Shown piece by piece: positions 35,360-46,856 of a stretch of DNA of 64,000 nt. Position numbers and translations under genes: made by a program. The notes under the pieces are model-generated. The model was not told the origin of the DNA, searched no databases, and was given only the letters and a program-made list of their open reading frames with translations. The DNA is from Alphaproteobacteria bacterium (GTDB lineage Bacteria; Pseudomonadota; Alphaproteobacteria; Rhodospirillales; Rhodospirillaceae), in contig JAUVUZ010000001.1 in NCBI GenBank assembly GCA_030604885.1, positions 124,001-188,000 on the forward strand. The letters run 5' to 3'. The stretch's first letter is position 1; every line of letters starts with the position of its first letter.

Positions 35360-36160
35360 ATGCGCACCCTTGAGCGAACCCGATCCGAACTTGCCGATTT
35401 CCTGCGCACGCGCCGAGAGCGGCTGTTGCCGGAAGATGTCGGCCTCCCGGCTGCCAAGCGTCGTCGCACGCCGGGGCTGCGGCGAGAGGAAGTCGCCGCC
35501 CTCGCAGGCGTGGGACTGACTTGGTATACATGGCTTGAGCAAGGCCGCGAGATCGGGGTCTCCGCCGATTTCCTCGACAATCTCGCCCGCGTGCTCAAGC
35601 TCGATGCCGCCGAAAGACGGCATCTGTTCCTGCTCGCCCACGAGCGTCCGCCGGCAGAACCCGGCAAGACGTTCTGCATCGTGCCTTCGCTCGCCGCGCG
35701 GTTGGTGGAAGACCTCGCGCCCCACGCCGCCTACATCATCAACCTGCGCTGGGACGTGCTGGCCTTCAACGGTCCCGCCGATTCGCTGTTCGGGTTCAAC
35801 CGCCACGATTCCGGCCGGCAAAACCTGCTGCGGCTGCTCTTTACCGATCCCGCGCTGCGCGACGCCATCGTCCATTGGGAAGAACAGGCCCCGGCGATGC
35901 TCGCCAGCTTCCGCCGTGACTTTGCTGTTGCACGGGAAGACGCCGATGCCAAAGGGCTGGTCGCGGAACTGGAAGCAGTTTCGCCCGAGTTCAAAGACTG
36001 GTGGCGCAGTCAGGAAGTTCATGCACCTTGCACCGGCACGCGCATGATCCGTGTCGGCGGGCAGCCCGTAGAGTTCGAGCACACCTCGCTCACCGTCGAT
36101 GGCGGGCAGCATCTGCGACTCGTCGTCTATGCGCAGAAATCGAACCCTGCGGAAACCTGA
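35360..36160 (+). CDS. XRE/MmyB-type transcriptional regulator
   Basis: A 266-residue regulator: N-terminal HTH (RTPGLRREEVAALAGVGLTW, YTWLEQGREIGVS) and a C-terminal MmyB-like ligand-binding PAS-type domain (INLRWDVLAFN, FKDWWRSQEV). This family often regulates a divergent MFS exporter or oxidoreductase gene, as here. The start ATG at 35360 gives the usual RTRSELADFLRTRRERL. Confidence 0.88.
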   Translation: MRTLERTRSELADFLRTRRERLLPEDVGLPAAKRRRTPGLRREEVAALAGVGLTWYTWLEQGREIGVSADFLDNLARVLKLDAAERRHLFLLAHERPPAEPGKTFCIVPSLAARLVEDLAPHAAYIINLRWDVLAFNGPADSLFGFNRHDSGRQNLLRLLFTDPALRDAIVHWEEQAPAMLASFRRDFAVAREDADAKGLVAELEAVSPEFKDWWRSQEVHAPCTGTRMIRVGGQPVEFEHTSLTVDGGQHLRLVVYAQKSNPAET

Positions 36161-36428
36161 CGAACAGTAGGGTTGAGCGTCCAGATGTCTTCGCGCGGCG
36201 AGCCGCGCGATGGCGGGCGTCGCTGCGATATGTTGGGTCTCCGCGCCGCTCGCCATCGGTCACGCCCGATCCTGCTGCGGTTGAGTTCTGTCATGGGCGT
36301 CTGGCCGCAACACCCGACAGGTGCAGGAATTGCACGAAGCCCGTGCCGAGTTTGATGAACTCCGGTCTCACGGCTCGCGCGATGCCGAGGCGGTTTACAA
36401 GAAGATCCCTCGCGGCGCAGGCGCCCTA
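36161..36428. other. Spacer with a possible 3' gene remnant
   Basis: Between the HTH gene and the convergent multicopper oxidase gene. A plus-strand frame ending in TGA near 36,433 reads RNTRQVQELHEARAEFDELR and then AEAVYKKIPRGAG; this looks like a charged helical protein end but I cannot name it and it has no start. Otherwise nothing is recognised. Confidence 0.3.
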
Positions 36429-37880
36429 TTACGCTGATACACTGAACTCGGTCATCATGCCGGTTTGAAGGTGCGGCATGTGGTGGCAATGCAGCATCCA
36501 GCGCGCCGCCTCACCAGCATCGAGCGCCACCGTCACCATGCCCATCGGAGGAACATAGACGGTGTCACGCCGCGCGCCTTCGAACCGCTTGCCGTTGATC
36601 TCCACGACCTGAAAAACGTGGCCGTGCAGGTGCATCGGATGGCCCATCATCGACATATTGTGGAACATGATCTCGACGCGCTCGCCAGTCGTTGCGACAA
36701 TCGGCTTGTGCTCTCCCCAGACCTTGCCGTCGATGGTCCAGAGGTAGGGCTGCATCGAGCCGCCTAGCATGACCATCTGGGTGCGTTGCGCGGCACGCGG
36801 TGGCAGATTGTCCGACGCCCGCAGCGTCTGCTCTTGCGAAAGCTCGATGTCGAACGCAGGCGCATCCGCGTCGCCGAGTGCGGGAATCTTCTGAATAGTC
36901 GCGCCCGACGTTGCGAGGATCAGCCCGGTGCGCTGCTTTGCGCCCTCGCGCAACGCCAGCACAGGCCAGGCTCCGTCTCCGGCAAGCTCCAGCTCAAGAT
37001 CGAGACGCTGGCCCATGGCGACGCCGAACCGTTTGCCTTCAAGCGGTTGCACGGCATGGCCGTCGACAGCTACGAGCCGCGCCGAAAGCTCGCCGGTATC
37101 AATCCAGAAGACGGTGGCCGAAGCGCCGTTGATCACCCGAAGCTTTACCCGTCCGCCCTTTTCGACCCTGACGATCTGCGGATCGGACAAGGTGCGGTCG
37201 TTGGTGAGGTAGGCGTCCCAATCGTAGTCGTTCAGGTCCATGGCCATGCCCTGCATCGAGGGCATATCCATTTTCATGCCGGAATGGTCCATCGACGCGC
37301 CGGGATCGGATTGGCCTCCCATCGCGCTCATATCATGGCCGCCGCCATGTACGCCGGTGATCTCCTGCATGACCTCTTCGGGCGTCTTGAACGAGAAATC
37401 ATGAAGGAACATCACGACCTCCTGGCGGTCGGCCTTCACGTCTTCGGCACTGCGCACGATCAGCGGCGCAGCGAGCAGATTCATTTCTTGAAGCGGGATA
37501 TGCGCGTGCATCCAGTAGGTGCCGGGAAGCGGCTCATAGTCATAGGAGCGCGTTTCACCGGGTTGCAGCATCGGGCGCGGCACGTTCGGAACGCCGTCCT
37601 GCTCGTTGGGCGGGATCTGGCCGTGCCAATGGATCAGGGTCGGCACATCGAGACGATTGGCCAGGTCGACGCGAAAGCGTTGTCCGGGGTCGAGAACCAA
37701 TCCTTGCCCGCTCGCCCCTTCAAGGCCGAAGACTGTGGCGGCGCGCCCGTCGACGTCCAGCACGCGCGTTGCGGCGCTGAGGGCCATCGCGCTTTGGGCG
37801 TTGGCGAAGCGCGGTAGAGCTGCTGCGGATAGCGTGGCAGCGCTTGCGGCGAGAAAGCCGCGGCGTGAGATAAGCTTCAT
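36429..37880 (-). CDS. Multicopper oxidase (copper tolerance)
   Basis: A 483-residue Tat-exported oxidase: SRRGFLAASAATLSAAALP is the twin-arginine signal. Copper ligands are all visible: LIHWHGQ, YWMHAHI, then the C-terminal HPMHLHGHVFQV and the HCHHMPHLQTGM end with the type 1 site methionine. A methionine/histidine-rich loop (HDMSAMGG, MDHSGMKMDMPSMQGMAMD) at about residues 180-215 resembles CueO/CopA loops that bind Cu(I). It probably oxidises Cu(I) in the periplasm. It is the last gene of the copZ-DUF305-hypothetical-oxidase series. Confidence 0.93.
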   Translation of the reverse strand: MKLISRRGFLAASAATLSAAALPRFANAQSAMALSAATRVLDVDGRAATVFGLEGASGQGLVLDPGQRFRVDLANRLDVPTLIHWHGQIPPNEQDGVPNVPRPMLQPGETRSYDYEPLPGTYWMHAHIPLQEMNLLAAPLIVRSAEDVKADRQEVVMFLHDFSFKTPEEVMQEITGVHGGGHDMSAMGGQSDPGASMDHSGMKMDMPSMQGMAMDLNDYDWDAYLTNDRTLSDPQIVRVEKGGRVKLRVINGASATVFWIDTGELSARLVAVDGHAVQPLEGKRFGVAMGQRLDLELELAGDGAWPVLALREGAKQRTGLILATSGATIQKIPALGDADAPAFDIELSQEQTLRASDNLPPRAAQRTQMVMLGGSMQPYLWTIDGKVWGEHKPIVATTGERVEIMFHNMSMMGHPMHLHGHVFQVVEINGKRFEGARRDTVYVPPMGMVTVALDAGEAARWMLHCHHMPHLQTGMMTEFSVSA

Positions 37881-37932
37881 TTTCGGTCTCCTGGGAGGAC
37901 TATGCTCCCTCTGAATTCAGATCGGCGTGCGA

Positions 37933-38307
37933 CTAGGCAGGCCACTTGCGTTCAGCAAGACCGTCTTTGGGAGGGCGATCGTTGCGTGCGGGGCCGATGC
38001 CGGCGAAGTCCGGCATCTCGGTAAAGCTCCAGATCGCTGCGGTAGGAGCGGGGGCATTTGTCGGCGACTTAGGCGCAAGCCAGTGCGTCATGCCTGAGCA
38101 TAGGGCGTAACAGAAGGCATCGTTTCCGCTGCAGATTCGATGCTCCTGACACGGATCGGCAGCGGTATCTGCGGCCGGACGCTGCGATCCGTGTTCCGAA
38201 ATCATTACGTGGGAGTTACTGGCCAAGCGAGCACCGAGCGCCGGAACGGTCAACGCCACGCTGGCGAAGGAAAGGAGCATGAGCAGAGCGATGAACAGCC
38301 GTTGCAT
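37933..38307 (-). CDS. Small exported protein in the copper operon, unknown family
   Basis: A 124-residue protein with a hydrophobic N-terminus (MQRLFIALLMLLSFASVALT), probably a signal peptide or anchor, and then a cysteine-containing stretch (CQEHRICSGNDAFCYALCSG). I do not recognise it. The four cysteines and its place between DUF305 and the multicopper oxidase suggest a periplasmic copper-related role. ATG 38307 is chosen as the start of the hydrophobic segment. Confidence 0.65.
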   Translation of the reverse strand: MQRLFIALLMLLSFASVALTVPALGARLASNSHVMISEHGSQRPAADTAADPCQEHRICSGNDAFCYALCSGMTHWLAPKSPTNAPAPTAAIWSFTEMPDFAGIGPARNDRPPKDGLAERKWPA

Positions 38308-38450
38308 CGCCGTCAAAACGCCGTGCAAGACAACATCATCCGCACCCTCGGCTTGCATTCATCCAGGTTGGTCCGCTCCCACGCGCTCGCCGCGTCCGCC
38401 GCCGAGCGTCTTTTTTGATGACACACGATGGCGGTTCCAGGCGACACTGG

Positions 38451-38846
38451 TTACTTGCCTCGGTCGGCGAGCCACTTCTTCATCATGGCGATCTCGCCCT
38501 CCTGGGCCTTGACCACCTCTTCGGCGAGTTTGCGGACCTCGGGATCCTTGCCGTACTGGAGCACGACCTTCGCCATGTCGATCGCGCCCTGATGGTGCGG
38601 GATCATGCCGCGCATGAAGTCGACGTCGGCGTCGCCGGTATAGGGCACCGTCATGTCCTTCATCATGGCAGCCATGGCGGTCTCGTATGCCTTCGTCGAC
38701 GGCGAGTCCGATCCTGGCGTCTGCATGCCTGACATGTCGTGACCTTGCATCGTGTTGTTGTCCGTTTTCATCTGGGTCTGAGCGAATGCCAGGCCACCCG
38801 CGATAGCGATGGCCCCTGCGATGAAGATCGGAGTGAGCTTGTTCAT
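38451..38846 (-). CDS. DUF305 (CopM-type) periplasmic metal-binding protein
   Basis: A 131-residue protein: signal peptide ([20 protein letters not shown]), a methionine/histidine run ([10 protein letters not shown]) and the DUF305 core [20 protein letters not shown] followed by [14 protein letters not shown]305 proteins such as CopM bind copper in the periplasm. It lies 14 bases after copZ in the same transcript. Confidence 0.9.
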   Translation of the reverse strand: MNKLTPIFIAGAIAIAGGLAFAQTQMKTDNNTMQGHDMSGMQTPGSDSPSTKAYETAMAAMMKDMTVPYTGDADVDFMRGMIPHHQGAIDMAKVVLQYGKDPEVRKLAEEVVKAQEGEIAMMKKWLADRGK

Positions 38847-38860
38847 GGTCTCGCTCCGGT

Positions 38861-39055
38861 TCAGTTTGCGGTCGCCGGATAGCCGGCTTCTTCAAGAACC
38901 TGCAAGATCGCGGACGGCGTGGCGGTCGTCTCGACCTTGACGGCGCGCGCGGCGGGGTTCGTCTCGATCTTGGCTGCGGAGTCCACCGACTGAATCGCCT
39001 TGGTGACGGACTTGGCGCAACCGCCGCAGGTCATGTTTTCAATTTTGAGGTCCAT
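38861..39055 (-). CDS. copZ: Copper chaperone CopZ-like (HMA domain)
   Basis: A 64-residue heavy-metal-associated domain, [20 protein letters not shown], with the metal-binding MTCGGC. It carries Cu(I) in the cytoplasm, probably to CopA. The start is ATG 39055, behind AAGGAGAAATCTC; a longer frame to 39091 would include operator DNA. It is the first gene of the leftward copper operon. Confidence 0.9.
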   Translation of the reverse strand: MDLKIENMTCGGCAKSVTKAIQSVDSAAKIETNPAARAVKVETTATPSAILQVLEEAGYPATAN

Positions 39056-39091
39056 GAGATTTCTCCTTGGTTTTGATCTCATGTCGCCCAA

Positions 39092-39120
39092 GGTGGTGCT
39101 TCCAACCGTGGGAAGGTCAA
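39092..39120 (-). promoter_or_regulatory. MerR-type promoter/operator, copy B (copZ operon)
   Basis: Minus-strand TTGACC (39115-39120), 19-bp spacer with the dyad CTTCCCACGGTTGGAAG, then CACCTT at the -10 place. It is the CueR-box type. It lies back to back with copy C, 25 bases apart. Confidence 0.85.
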
Positions 39121-39145
39121 GGGCTAAAAAAAAGAAAATGCGCTA

Positions 39146-39174
39146 TTGACCTTCCCATGGTTGGAAGCCCCATT
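39146..39174 (+). promoter_or_regulatory. MerR-type promoter/operator, copy C (copA-cueR)
   Basis: TTGACC (39146-39151), 19-bp spacer with the near-perfect dyad CTTCCCATGGTTGGAAG, then CATTTT. It is 43 bases upstream of the copA start. The CueR-like product of the second gene of this transcript is the natural activator. Confidence 0.87.
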
Positions 39175-39217
39175 TTCCGTCCGAACGTGAATTTCGGAAC
39201 GAGAAAAGGAGGCGGCT

Positions 39218-41725
<2,508 letters not shown>

Positions 41726-41735
41726 TGAAACGAAG

Positions 41736-41763
41736 CAGCCGACCCTATATTCGGGGTCGGCTG
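41736..41763 (+). terminator. Hairpin between copA and cueR
   Basis: A perfect 10-bp stem, CAGCCGACCC (41736-41745) and GGGTCGGCTG (41754-41763), with an eight-base loop. No T-run follows, so it is more likely a partial terminator or mRNA-stability hairpin lowering cueR expression relative to copA. Confidence 0.55.
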
Positions 41764-41786
41764 TCGTACCTTACGGGAGAAAACGC

Positions 41787-42236
41787 ATGAATATCGGACA
41801 AGCCTCCAAGGCATCCGGCGTCTCGGCCAAGATGATCCGCTACTACGAGCAGACTGGCCTCATTCCGGCCGCCGATCGGAAGTCTTCCGGCTACCGCGAC
41901 TATTCGGACACGGACATTCACATGCTGCGCTTCATCCGACGCGCACGGGATCTCGGCTTCTCGGTCGCCGAGATCAGCGATCTTCTCGGCCTGTGGCGCG
42001 ACGAAACGCGGCAGAGCGCCGAGGTCAAGCGTCTGGCGCAGAGCCACATCGACGCGCTGGAGAAGAAGATCGCGGACATGCAGGACATGGCGCACACGCT
42101 CACGATGCTGGTGAACGCTTGCAAGGGCGACCATCGCCCGCATTGCCCGATCCTCCAGCGTCTTGAAACCGATCAGGACGATGAGGACCTCACGGTCCAG
42201 CCGCGCAGCGGTGCGATTGCTCGTTCCGTGCAGTAG
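41787..42236 (+). CDS. cueR: Cu(I)-responsive MerR-family activator CueR
   Basis: A 149-residue regulator: MNIGQASKASGVSAKMIRYY (winged helix), RFIRRARDLGFSVAEISDLLGLW, then the C-terminal metal loop NACKGDHRPHCPI with the two cysteines spaced as in CueR. It activates copper-export promoters by twisting over-long spacers. It sits directly after copA; the back-to-back sites B and C and probably sites A and D are candidate targets. ATG 41787 follows GGGAGAAAACGC. Confidence 0.93.
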   Translation: MNIGQASKASGVSAKMIRYYEQTGLIPAADRKSSGYRDYSDTDIHMLRFIRRARDLGFSVAEISDLLGLWRDETRQSAEVKRLAQSHIDALEKKIADMQDMAHTLTMLVNACKGDHRPHCPILQRLETDQDDEDLTVQPRSGAIARSVQ

Positions 42237-42745
42237 AGTAACACTCGGCCCGTTCGCCTAACCTAAGCGGCCTGATGTTTTCGTCCCTGCCAGATATGGC
42301 GGGGACTTGTCGTTTCAGGCTTGGGGTTTGCGCGCCGCCTGCCAGAGGAGCGGCACAAAGATTAAAGAGACCGGGGGAACAGCATCCAGTTAATCGCAAC
42401 ATCGCAGGATATGTGCAGGATTGTGTGTACCAGAAACAAAACGGCAGTGATCTTAAGCGAGACTAGGGACTCTTTCGCGCTTTGCAACTTGGGGCATGCG
42501 GCTATTGGTGAGGCAGTCCGCGGCCATTATCGTTGCGCCGAAAGGCTGAAGTGTCAGTCAATCCCCATGATGCACCATATCTACCATTGGCACTATGAGA
42601 CTGAACGGGTTCGTACCAGACGATCTGCTGTTCAAACTGGAAGATTTGCGCGCAGACATGATTGAATAAATGTTATCCTCAACGCTAAATGAGGTCTTTT
42701 TCCGCGCCTTCTTGCTCAGAAAATACAAATTCTTCGGCACGTTCC
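42237..42745. other. 509-bp region between cueR and the tetR gene
   Basis: No intact gene is recognised. GC content drops toward the right. A short plus-strand frame at about 42595-42669 (MRLNGFVPDDLLFKLEDL, ADMIE, stop) looks coding-like but has only 24 codons and no name. It may be the scar of an older insertion between the copper block and the tetR/oxidoreductase pair. Confidence 0.35.
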
Positions 42746-43324
42746 TTACACTTTGACTTGTGTAGAAAATAGTCGCTTCGCAGCCGCTTTGGCTTTCAAT
42801 GCGGCGTCAGCATCGGATGCAACATGGGCTCTCACTATGGCACCTTCGATCAGCATCGCGATTGTATCGGATATTTCGAGCTTGGATTCTTCATAGGGAA
42901 GCATCTGGGCGACGTGAAATCTTATCAGCTTCATCATTTCCATCTTATTGCGCGCGCATTTCTGATGGATCGGATCATTCGGGTCGCTGAACTCGGCGGC
43001 CACGTTGATGAAATAGCATCCGTAAAAAGCCTGTACTGATGGATCACGACCTTTGAACAAATCATCAAGCGCATCAAAAACTGCCCATAATGCTTCCTCT
43101 CCGTCCTCAACATTTTCCAGACGCCCATTTAGCCATGAAAAATAACGCCGATCGCAGTGATCGATTGTAGCCGCGACAAGGTCGTCCTTGCCAGGAAAAT
43201 GATTGTAGAGAGTCTTCTTGGCCACGCCGGACTCTGCCAGCACACGATTGATTCCGACCGCGTGGACACCGTGCCGATAGAATAGCTGAAAAGCGGTGGT
43301 GATCAGTTGCTCTTTCTTGTCCAT
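42746..43324 (-). CDS. TetR-family repressor
   Basis: A 192-residue repressor: N-terminal HTH LITTAFQLFYRHGVHAVGIN, ESGVAKKTLYNHFPGKDDLVAATI, then a helical ligand domain. It is divergent from an FAD oxidoreductase gene with a 21-bp inverted repeat between them, which it probably binds. The gene and its neighbour are more AT-rich than the copper genes, a sign of separate origin. Confidence 0.9.
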   Translation of the reverse strand: MDKKEQLITTAFQLFYRHGVHAVGINRVLAESGVAKKTLYNHFPGKDDLVAATIDHCDRRYFSWLNGRLENVEDGEEALWAVFDALDDLFKGRDPSVQAFYGCYFINVAAEFSDPNDPIHQKCARNKMEMMKLIRFHVAQMLPYEESKLEISDTIAMLIEGAIVRAHVASDADAALKAKAAAKRLFSTQVKV

Positions 43325-43355
43325 CCGACCCGTCTCTGTTGTGTTTTATCGTATC

Positions 43356-43415
43356 TTGACACAAGGAGACCGATTTGTCTATCTATCGGCAAGGAGACAA
43401 ATCGGTCTCCTTGTG
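43356..43415 (+). promoter_or_regulatory. Promoter and long inverted-repeat operator between tetR and the oxidoreductase gene
   Basis: A perfect inverted repeat with 21-bp arms (43359-43379 and 43395-43415; core ACAAGGAGACCGATTTGTC) and a 15-bp spacer. A sigma-70 promoter overlaps the left arm: TTGACA at 43356-43361 and TATCTA at 43380-43385, 18 bp apart. A TetR dimer on each arm would block the -35/-10 region. Confidence 0.8.
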
Positions 43416-43431
43416 TTTCTAGAGGTGTCTT

Positions 43432-44874
43432 ATGCAACAAAACTCACAAATTATTGATCAAAAAGAGGTTTTATCCTACGATCTGGTTACGATTGGGTCG
43501 GGATCAGCGGCAAGAGCCGCTGCGAACGAAGCGCGACGACTTGGCAAGACCGTTGCGATGATTGAAAATGGCGTAGCGGGTGGAACCTGCCTGAATATCG
43601 GCTGTGTTCCTTCCAAGTTTCTGATCGCCGCCGCAGCGACGCGTCTGTCGGCACAGCGACCGCGGTTTCAGGGACTCGAAACTTCGGCCGGCGCCGTTGA
43701 TCTGGCGCAACTTGTTGCAGACAAGGATCTTATGATCGGCGGATTCCGCGAGACATTTCATGTAAAAGGCCCGGCTGAGGCTGGCATTGATGTCATACGC
43801 GGTACTGCCTCCTTCTCTAGCTCTGATACAACTGCCGTTGTGCGGGTAATTGTAACCAATCAGGCGAATGACGTCATCAACGTTCATGCCAGACATGTTC
43901 TGATTGCAAGCGGAGCAAGCCCGTTTGTTCCCGATATTCCCGGTCTTGCCGAGATCGATTACCTAACCTCTACGTCGGCGATGTCTCTTGCTCGTGTGCC
44001 TGAGTCATTGTTGGTAATAGGAGGGAACGCGATTGGACTGGAACAGGCGCAGATGTTCTCGCGTCTAGGTGCTAAGGTTACTGTAGTGGAAATGGCGCCA
44101 CGTATTGCTCCGTTCGAGGATACTGTCATATCCGCAGTCCTCAAGCAGGCGTTATCGGAGGAAGGCATCGAGATTTATGAAGACGCCAATCTGACCGGAA
44201 TTGCAAATGCTTCCAATGGTATTGCCGCATCCGTCACGGTCAGGGGCGAAGAGTTAAAACTTTTTGCAGATAAAGTTTTATTTGCTACTGGTCGGCGCCC
44301 AAACACCGCCGGCCTTGATCTGGATAGGGTCGGCATAACCATTGGCCCGCGCAACGAGGTGGTTGTGGACGAGTACCTGCGTACATCCAACCCGCGTATC
44401 TGGGCGGCCGGCGACGTGACGGGATTAGCGCAACTGGTCTATGTTGCTAGCGAGCAGGGCACAACTGCTGCGCACAACGCCCTGACGGAAGAGTTCCGCT
44501 CGCTTGATTATACTGCACTACCGCGCGTGACCTTTACCGCGCCCGAAGTTGCGACCGTAGGTATCACGCCGGTACAAGCAGAAACAGCAAAAATTCCTTA
44601 TGAGGTCCGAGAGTTCCCGGTATCCTTCGTGCTGCGCGCGATTGTCAGTCGCCATGCCAGTGGTATTATCAGGCTGGTGTCTAACCGGGAAACTGATAAA
44701 ATCCTTGGTGTGCATATGGTTGGCGAATCTGCCGGTGAAGTCATTGCCGCCGCAGCCTATGTCATGTCCGCTGGCTATACAGTCAAGCAATTGGCATCGC
44801 TATGGTCGCCTTACTTTACTATGGCGGAGTCGCTAAAGAACGTCGCGAAAACAGTTCCCGTATTTCAGGGGTAA
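43432..44874 (+). CDS. Mercuric reductase-like FAD disulfide oxidoreductase lacking the C-terminal cysteine pair
   Basis: A 480-residue class I pyridine nucleotide-disulfide oxidoreductase: FAD site TIGSGSAARAAANEARRLG, redox disulfide GGTCLNIGCVPSK, NAD(P) site LVIGGNAIGLEQAQMFSRLG, and the second FAD motif IWAAGDVTG. The SGSAAxAAA start and the YFTMAESLK end are MerA-like, but MerA ends in a vicinal CC pair needed to take Hg(II), and here the end is NVAKTVPVFQG. There is no N-terminal HMA domain. It probably reduces another disulfide or quinone. TetR-regulated by the adjacent operator. Confidence 0.85.
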   Translation: MQQNSQIIDQKEVLSYDLVTIGSGSAARAAANEARRLGKTVAMIENGVAGGTCLNIGCVPSKFLIAAAATRLSAQRPRFQGLETSAGAVDLAQLVADKDLMIGGFRETFHVKGPAEAGIDVIRGTASFSSSDTTAVVRVIVTNQANDVINVHARHVLIASGASPFVPDIPGLAEIDYLTSTSAMSLARVPESLLVIGGNAIGLEQAQMFSRLGAKVTVVEMAPRIAPFEDTVISAVLKQALSEEGIEIYEDANLTGIANASNGIAASVTVRGEELKLFADKVLFATGRRPNTAGLDLDRVGITIGPRNEVVVDEYLRTSNPRIWAAGDVTGLAQLVYVASEQGTTAAHNALTEEFRSLDYTALPRVTFTAPEVATVGITPVQAETAKIPYEVREFPVSFVLRAIVSRHASGIIRLVSNRETDKILGVHMVGESAGEVIAAAAYVMSAGYTVKQLASLWSPYFTMAESLKNVAKTVPVFQG

Positions 44875-45421
44875 ACGTACTCCTCCGATCGGTTGTTGCT
44901 CGGCCCGAGACCTCCGCAATTCTTGTAGGTGGTAGGCAACGGGTCGGGCGATTGTCCATTCTCTCTTGGGTGGAAGCCAGCAATGGCCAATATCCTTGGT
45001 GCGATTGTCGGGTTCACGGCCGGACGCCTGCAAATGACGATAGGAAGGATCGCCGAAACGGCGAAGTCGATCTGGACGCAATCGGTGGTGGCAGGACCTA
45101 GATTATCAAGCAAACCAGGGCGATAAAAAACTGTCGGTCCGGTCGCGTCGATGTAAGATTTCCGGCCTAATGCCGTAAGCGGGGTATTTTAGCGCCGATG
45201 GAAACACTTGATACCAATGGTACTCACCCGGTTGGCGATTGAGAAAGCTATGTTGTTTAAGTCAGCAGCGCTGACCAAAGACAAGGCGATGTAGGTTAAC
45301 ATCAATCCTACCAAGATCAGACTGCATCGTCACAAGCGTGACGGAAAAGAATGCCGCGAGGGACACATTCAAGCAGGCCACCAGCGTACTCAATCACCAG
45401 AACCGCGATCATGCGGCGACA
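44875..45421. other. 547-bp region between the oxidoreductase and MFS genes
   Basis: Both flanking genes converge here. No intact gene is recognised. One frame around 45205-45295 (LIPMVLTRLAIEKAMLFKS) has a protein-like composition but no start or family. No obvious terminator with a T-run was seen. Confidence 0.35.
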
Positions 45422-46744
45422 TTATCTGAAACGCGGCCATTCAGTATGATGGCGGTCAATGACAAAGGCGTGGCGATGCCGATATCCGTTGTCGACTGTG
45501 ATCGCATTCAACAGGTGGGGATGGCTCACTTCAAGCGTTTCATGCGTATGGTCGAGTTCTTCGGGATCTGCCGCGGGCCAGAGGCGGACTGCTACCGATA
45601 CGGCCAATGCGGCCATCAGTCCGAGCGCGACAAAGGTGAACGGGAGACCCATTGCCGCGCCAAGCCAACCCGCGAGGGGGTAGGTGATCAGCCAGCAGGC
45701 ATGGGAAAGCGCGAACTGAGCCGCAAAGAGCGCCGGCCTGTCTTCTGGATGCGCCGAGCGGCGGAGCAGTCGGCCGGACGGCGTCTGCGTCATTGAATAG
45801 CCAAACCCCAGAACGAACCAAAGCGACAACGCAAATCCGAAATTGGAAACGGCGGAACCTGCGAAGAGTCCGAAGACCAGAATGGCCGAGCCTGTCAGCA
45901 TCGCCCTTCGATCGGGAATTTTATCCAGAAGGCGCGGCAGGAAAAGCGCTGCGACCATCGAGCCTGCACCGAAGGCCGCAAGTGCAAGCGCCGTGGCGTG
46001 CTGGCTGAGGCGGAAGTCCGCTTGCACGAGAACAACGGTATTGACGATCACCATCGCGCTTGCTGCCGCCACCGCGAGGTTCAGCGCCAACAAGCCCCGC
46101 AGGCGCGGCGTGGCGAGATAGATTCGCAGGCCGCGCGTCGTTCGATCGTAGATGCTGCGCTGCTCGCTCGCCTTGGGACTCGGCAAGGTAACCAAAACGA
46201 CGAGGATCGCCGAGCAGACAAAGCCGACGACAGTACCAGCAAAAAGGTTATGGAAGCTGATGACCGTCAGCAGGGCTGCAGCAAGCATTGGGCTGACAAC
46301 GCTTTCAAGGTCGTAGGCAAGGCGCGAGAGCGATAGCGCCCTCGTGTAGTCCTTCTCATCGGGCAGAACGTCCGGAATTGTCGCCTGGAAGGTCGGCGTG
46401 AAGCCGGCGGAGGCCGATTGAAGGACGAAGATAAGGGCATAGACCTGCCAAATCTCGGTCACGAACGGTAGAAACAATGCCACGGCGGCGCGCACGAGGT
46501 CGAGGCAGACCAGCATCGTGCGACGCGGCAGGCGCCCCGCAAAGGCCGCTGCGACAGGTGCCACCCCCACATAGGCGATCATCTTGATGGCGAGCGCCGT
46601 TCCCAGCACCGCACCCGCATCGGGGCCGGCGAGATCATAGGCCAATAGCCCGAGCGCGACCGTTGCAAGCCCTGTTCCGACAAGCTCGATAACCTGCGCC
46701 AGGAAGAGGTGGCGATAGGTGCGGTTTCCAAGAACCTGCAACAT
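45422..46744 (-). CDS. MFS exporter with histidine-rich C-terminus, probably for a metal ion
   Basis: A 440-residue major facilitator with about eleven or twelve membrane segments (LFLAQVIELVGTGLATVALG at the start; GAGSMVAALFLPRLL; LGFGYSMTQTPSGRLLRRS). The cytoplasmic C-terminal tail has many histidines (LDHTHETLEVSHPHL, GYRHRHAFVIDRHH), as in nickel/cobalt exporters. Its start is eight bases after the 3' end of an RcnR/DmeR-type regulator gene, so both formed an operon under the operator at 48094. An IS630 now separates the promoter from it, so expression may be lost or altered. Confidence 0.85.
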   Translation of the reverse strand: MLQVLGNRTYRHLFLAQVIELVGTGLATVALGLLAYDLAGPDAGAVLGTALAIKMIAYVGVAPVAAAFAGRLPRRTMLVCLDLVRAAVALFLPFVTEIWQVYALIFVLQSASAGFTPTFQATIPDVLPDEKDYTRALSLSRLAYDLESVVSPMLAAALLTVISFHNLFAGTVVGFVCSAILVVLVTLPSPKASEQRSIYDRTTRGLRIYLATPRLRGLLALNLAVAAASAMVIVNTVVLVQADFRLSQHATALALAAFGAGSMVAALFLPRLLDKIPDRRAMLTGSAILVFGLFAGSAVSNFGFALSLWFVLGFGYSMTQTPSGRLLRRSAHPEDRPALFAAQFALSHACWLITYPLAGWLGAAMGLPFTFVALGLMAALAVSVAVRLWPAADPEELDHTHETLEVSHPHLLNAITVDNGYRHRHAFVIDRHHTEWPRFR

Positions 46745-46856
46745 GGGGACCTCACAGATACTTGGTTATGTCCTTGAATTCATCGATCGAACGGCGATCG
46801 TTCTTCGAAAGCGTCCCGACCACGTCTTCGAGGCAATGGTCTAGAGCGTGTCGCAC

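Noticed and set aside
36173-36355. A 60-codon plus-strand frame.
   Set aside because: No start signal and arginine-rich composition; a neighbouring frame looks more protein-like but has no start either.
42595-42669. A 24-codon frame MRLNGFVPDDLLFKLEDL... as a small gene.
   Set aside because: No ribosome binding site, no family and no context; listed only in the gap description.
43432-44874. Calling this gene merA.
   Set aside because: The C-terminal cysteine pair and an adjacent merR/merT/merP are missing, so only a MerA-like fold is supported.
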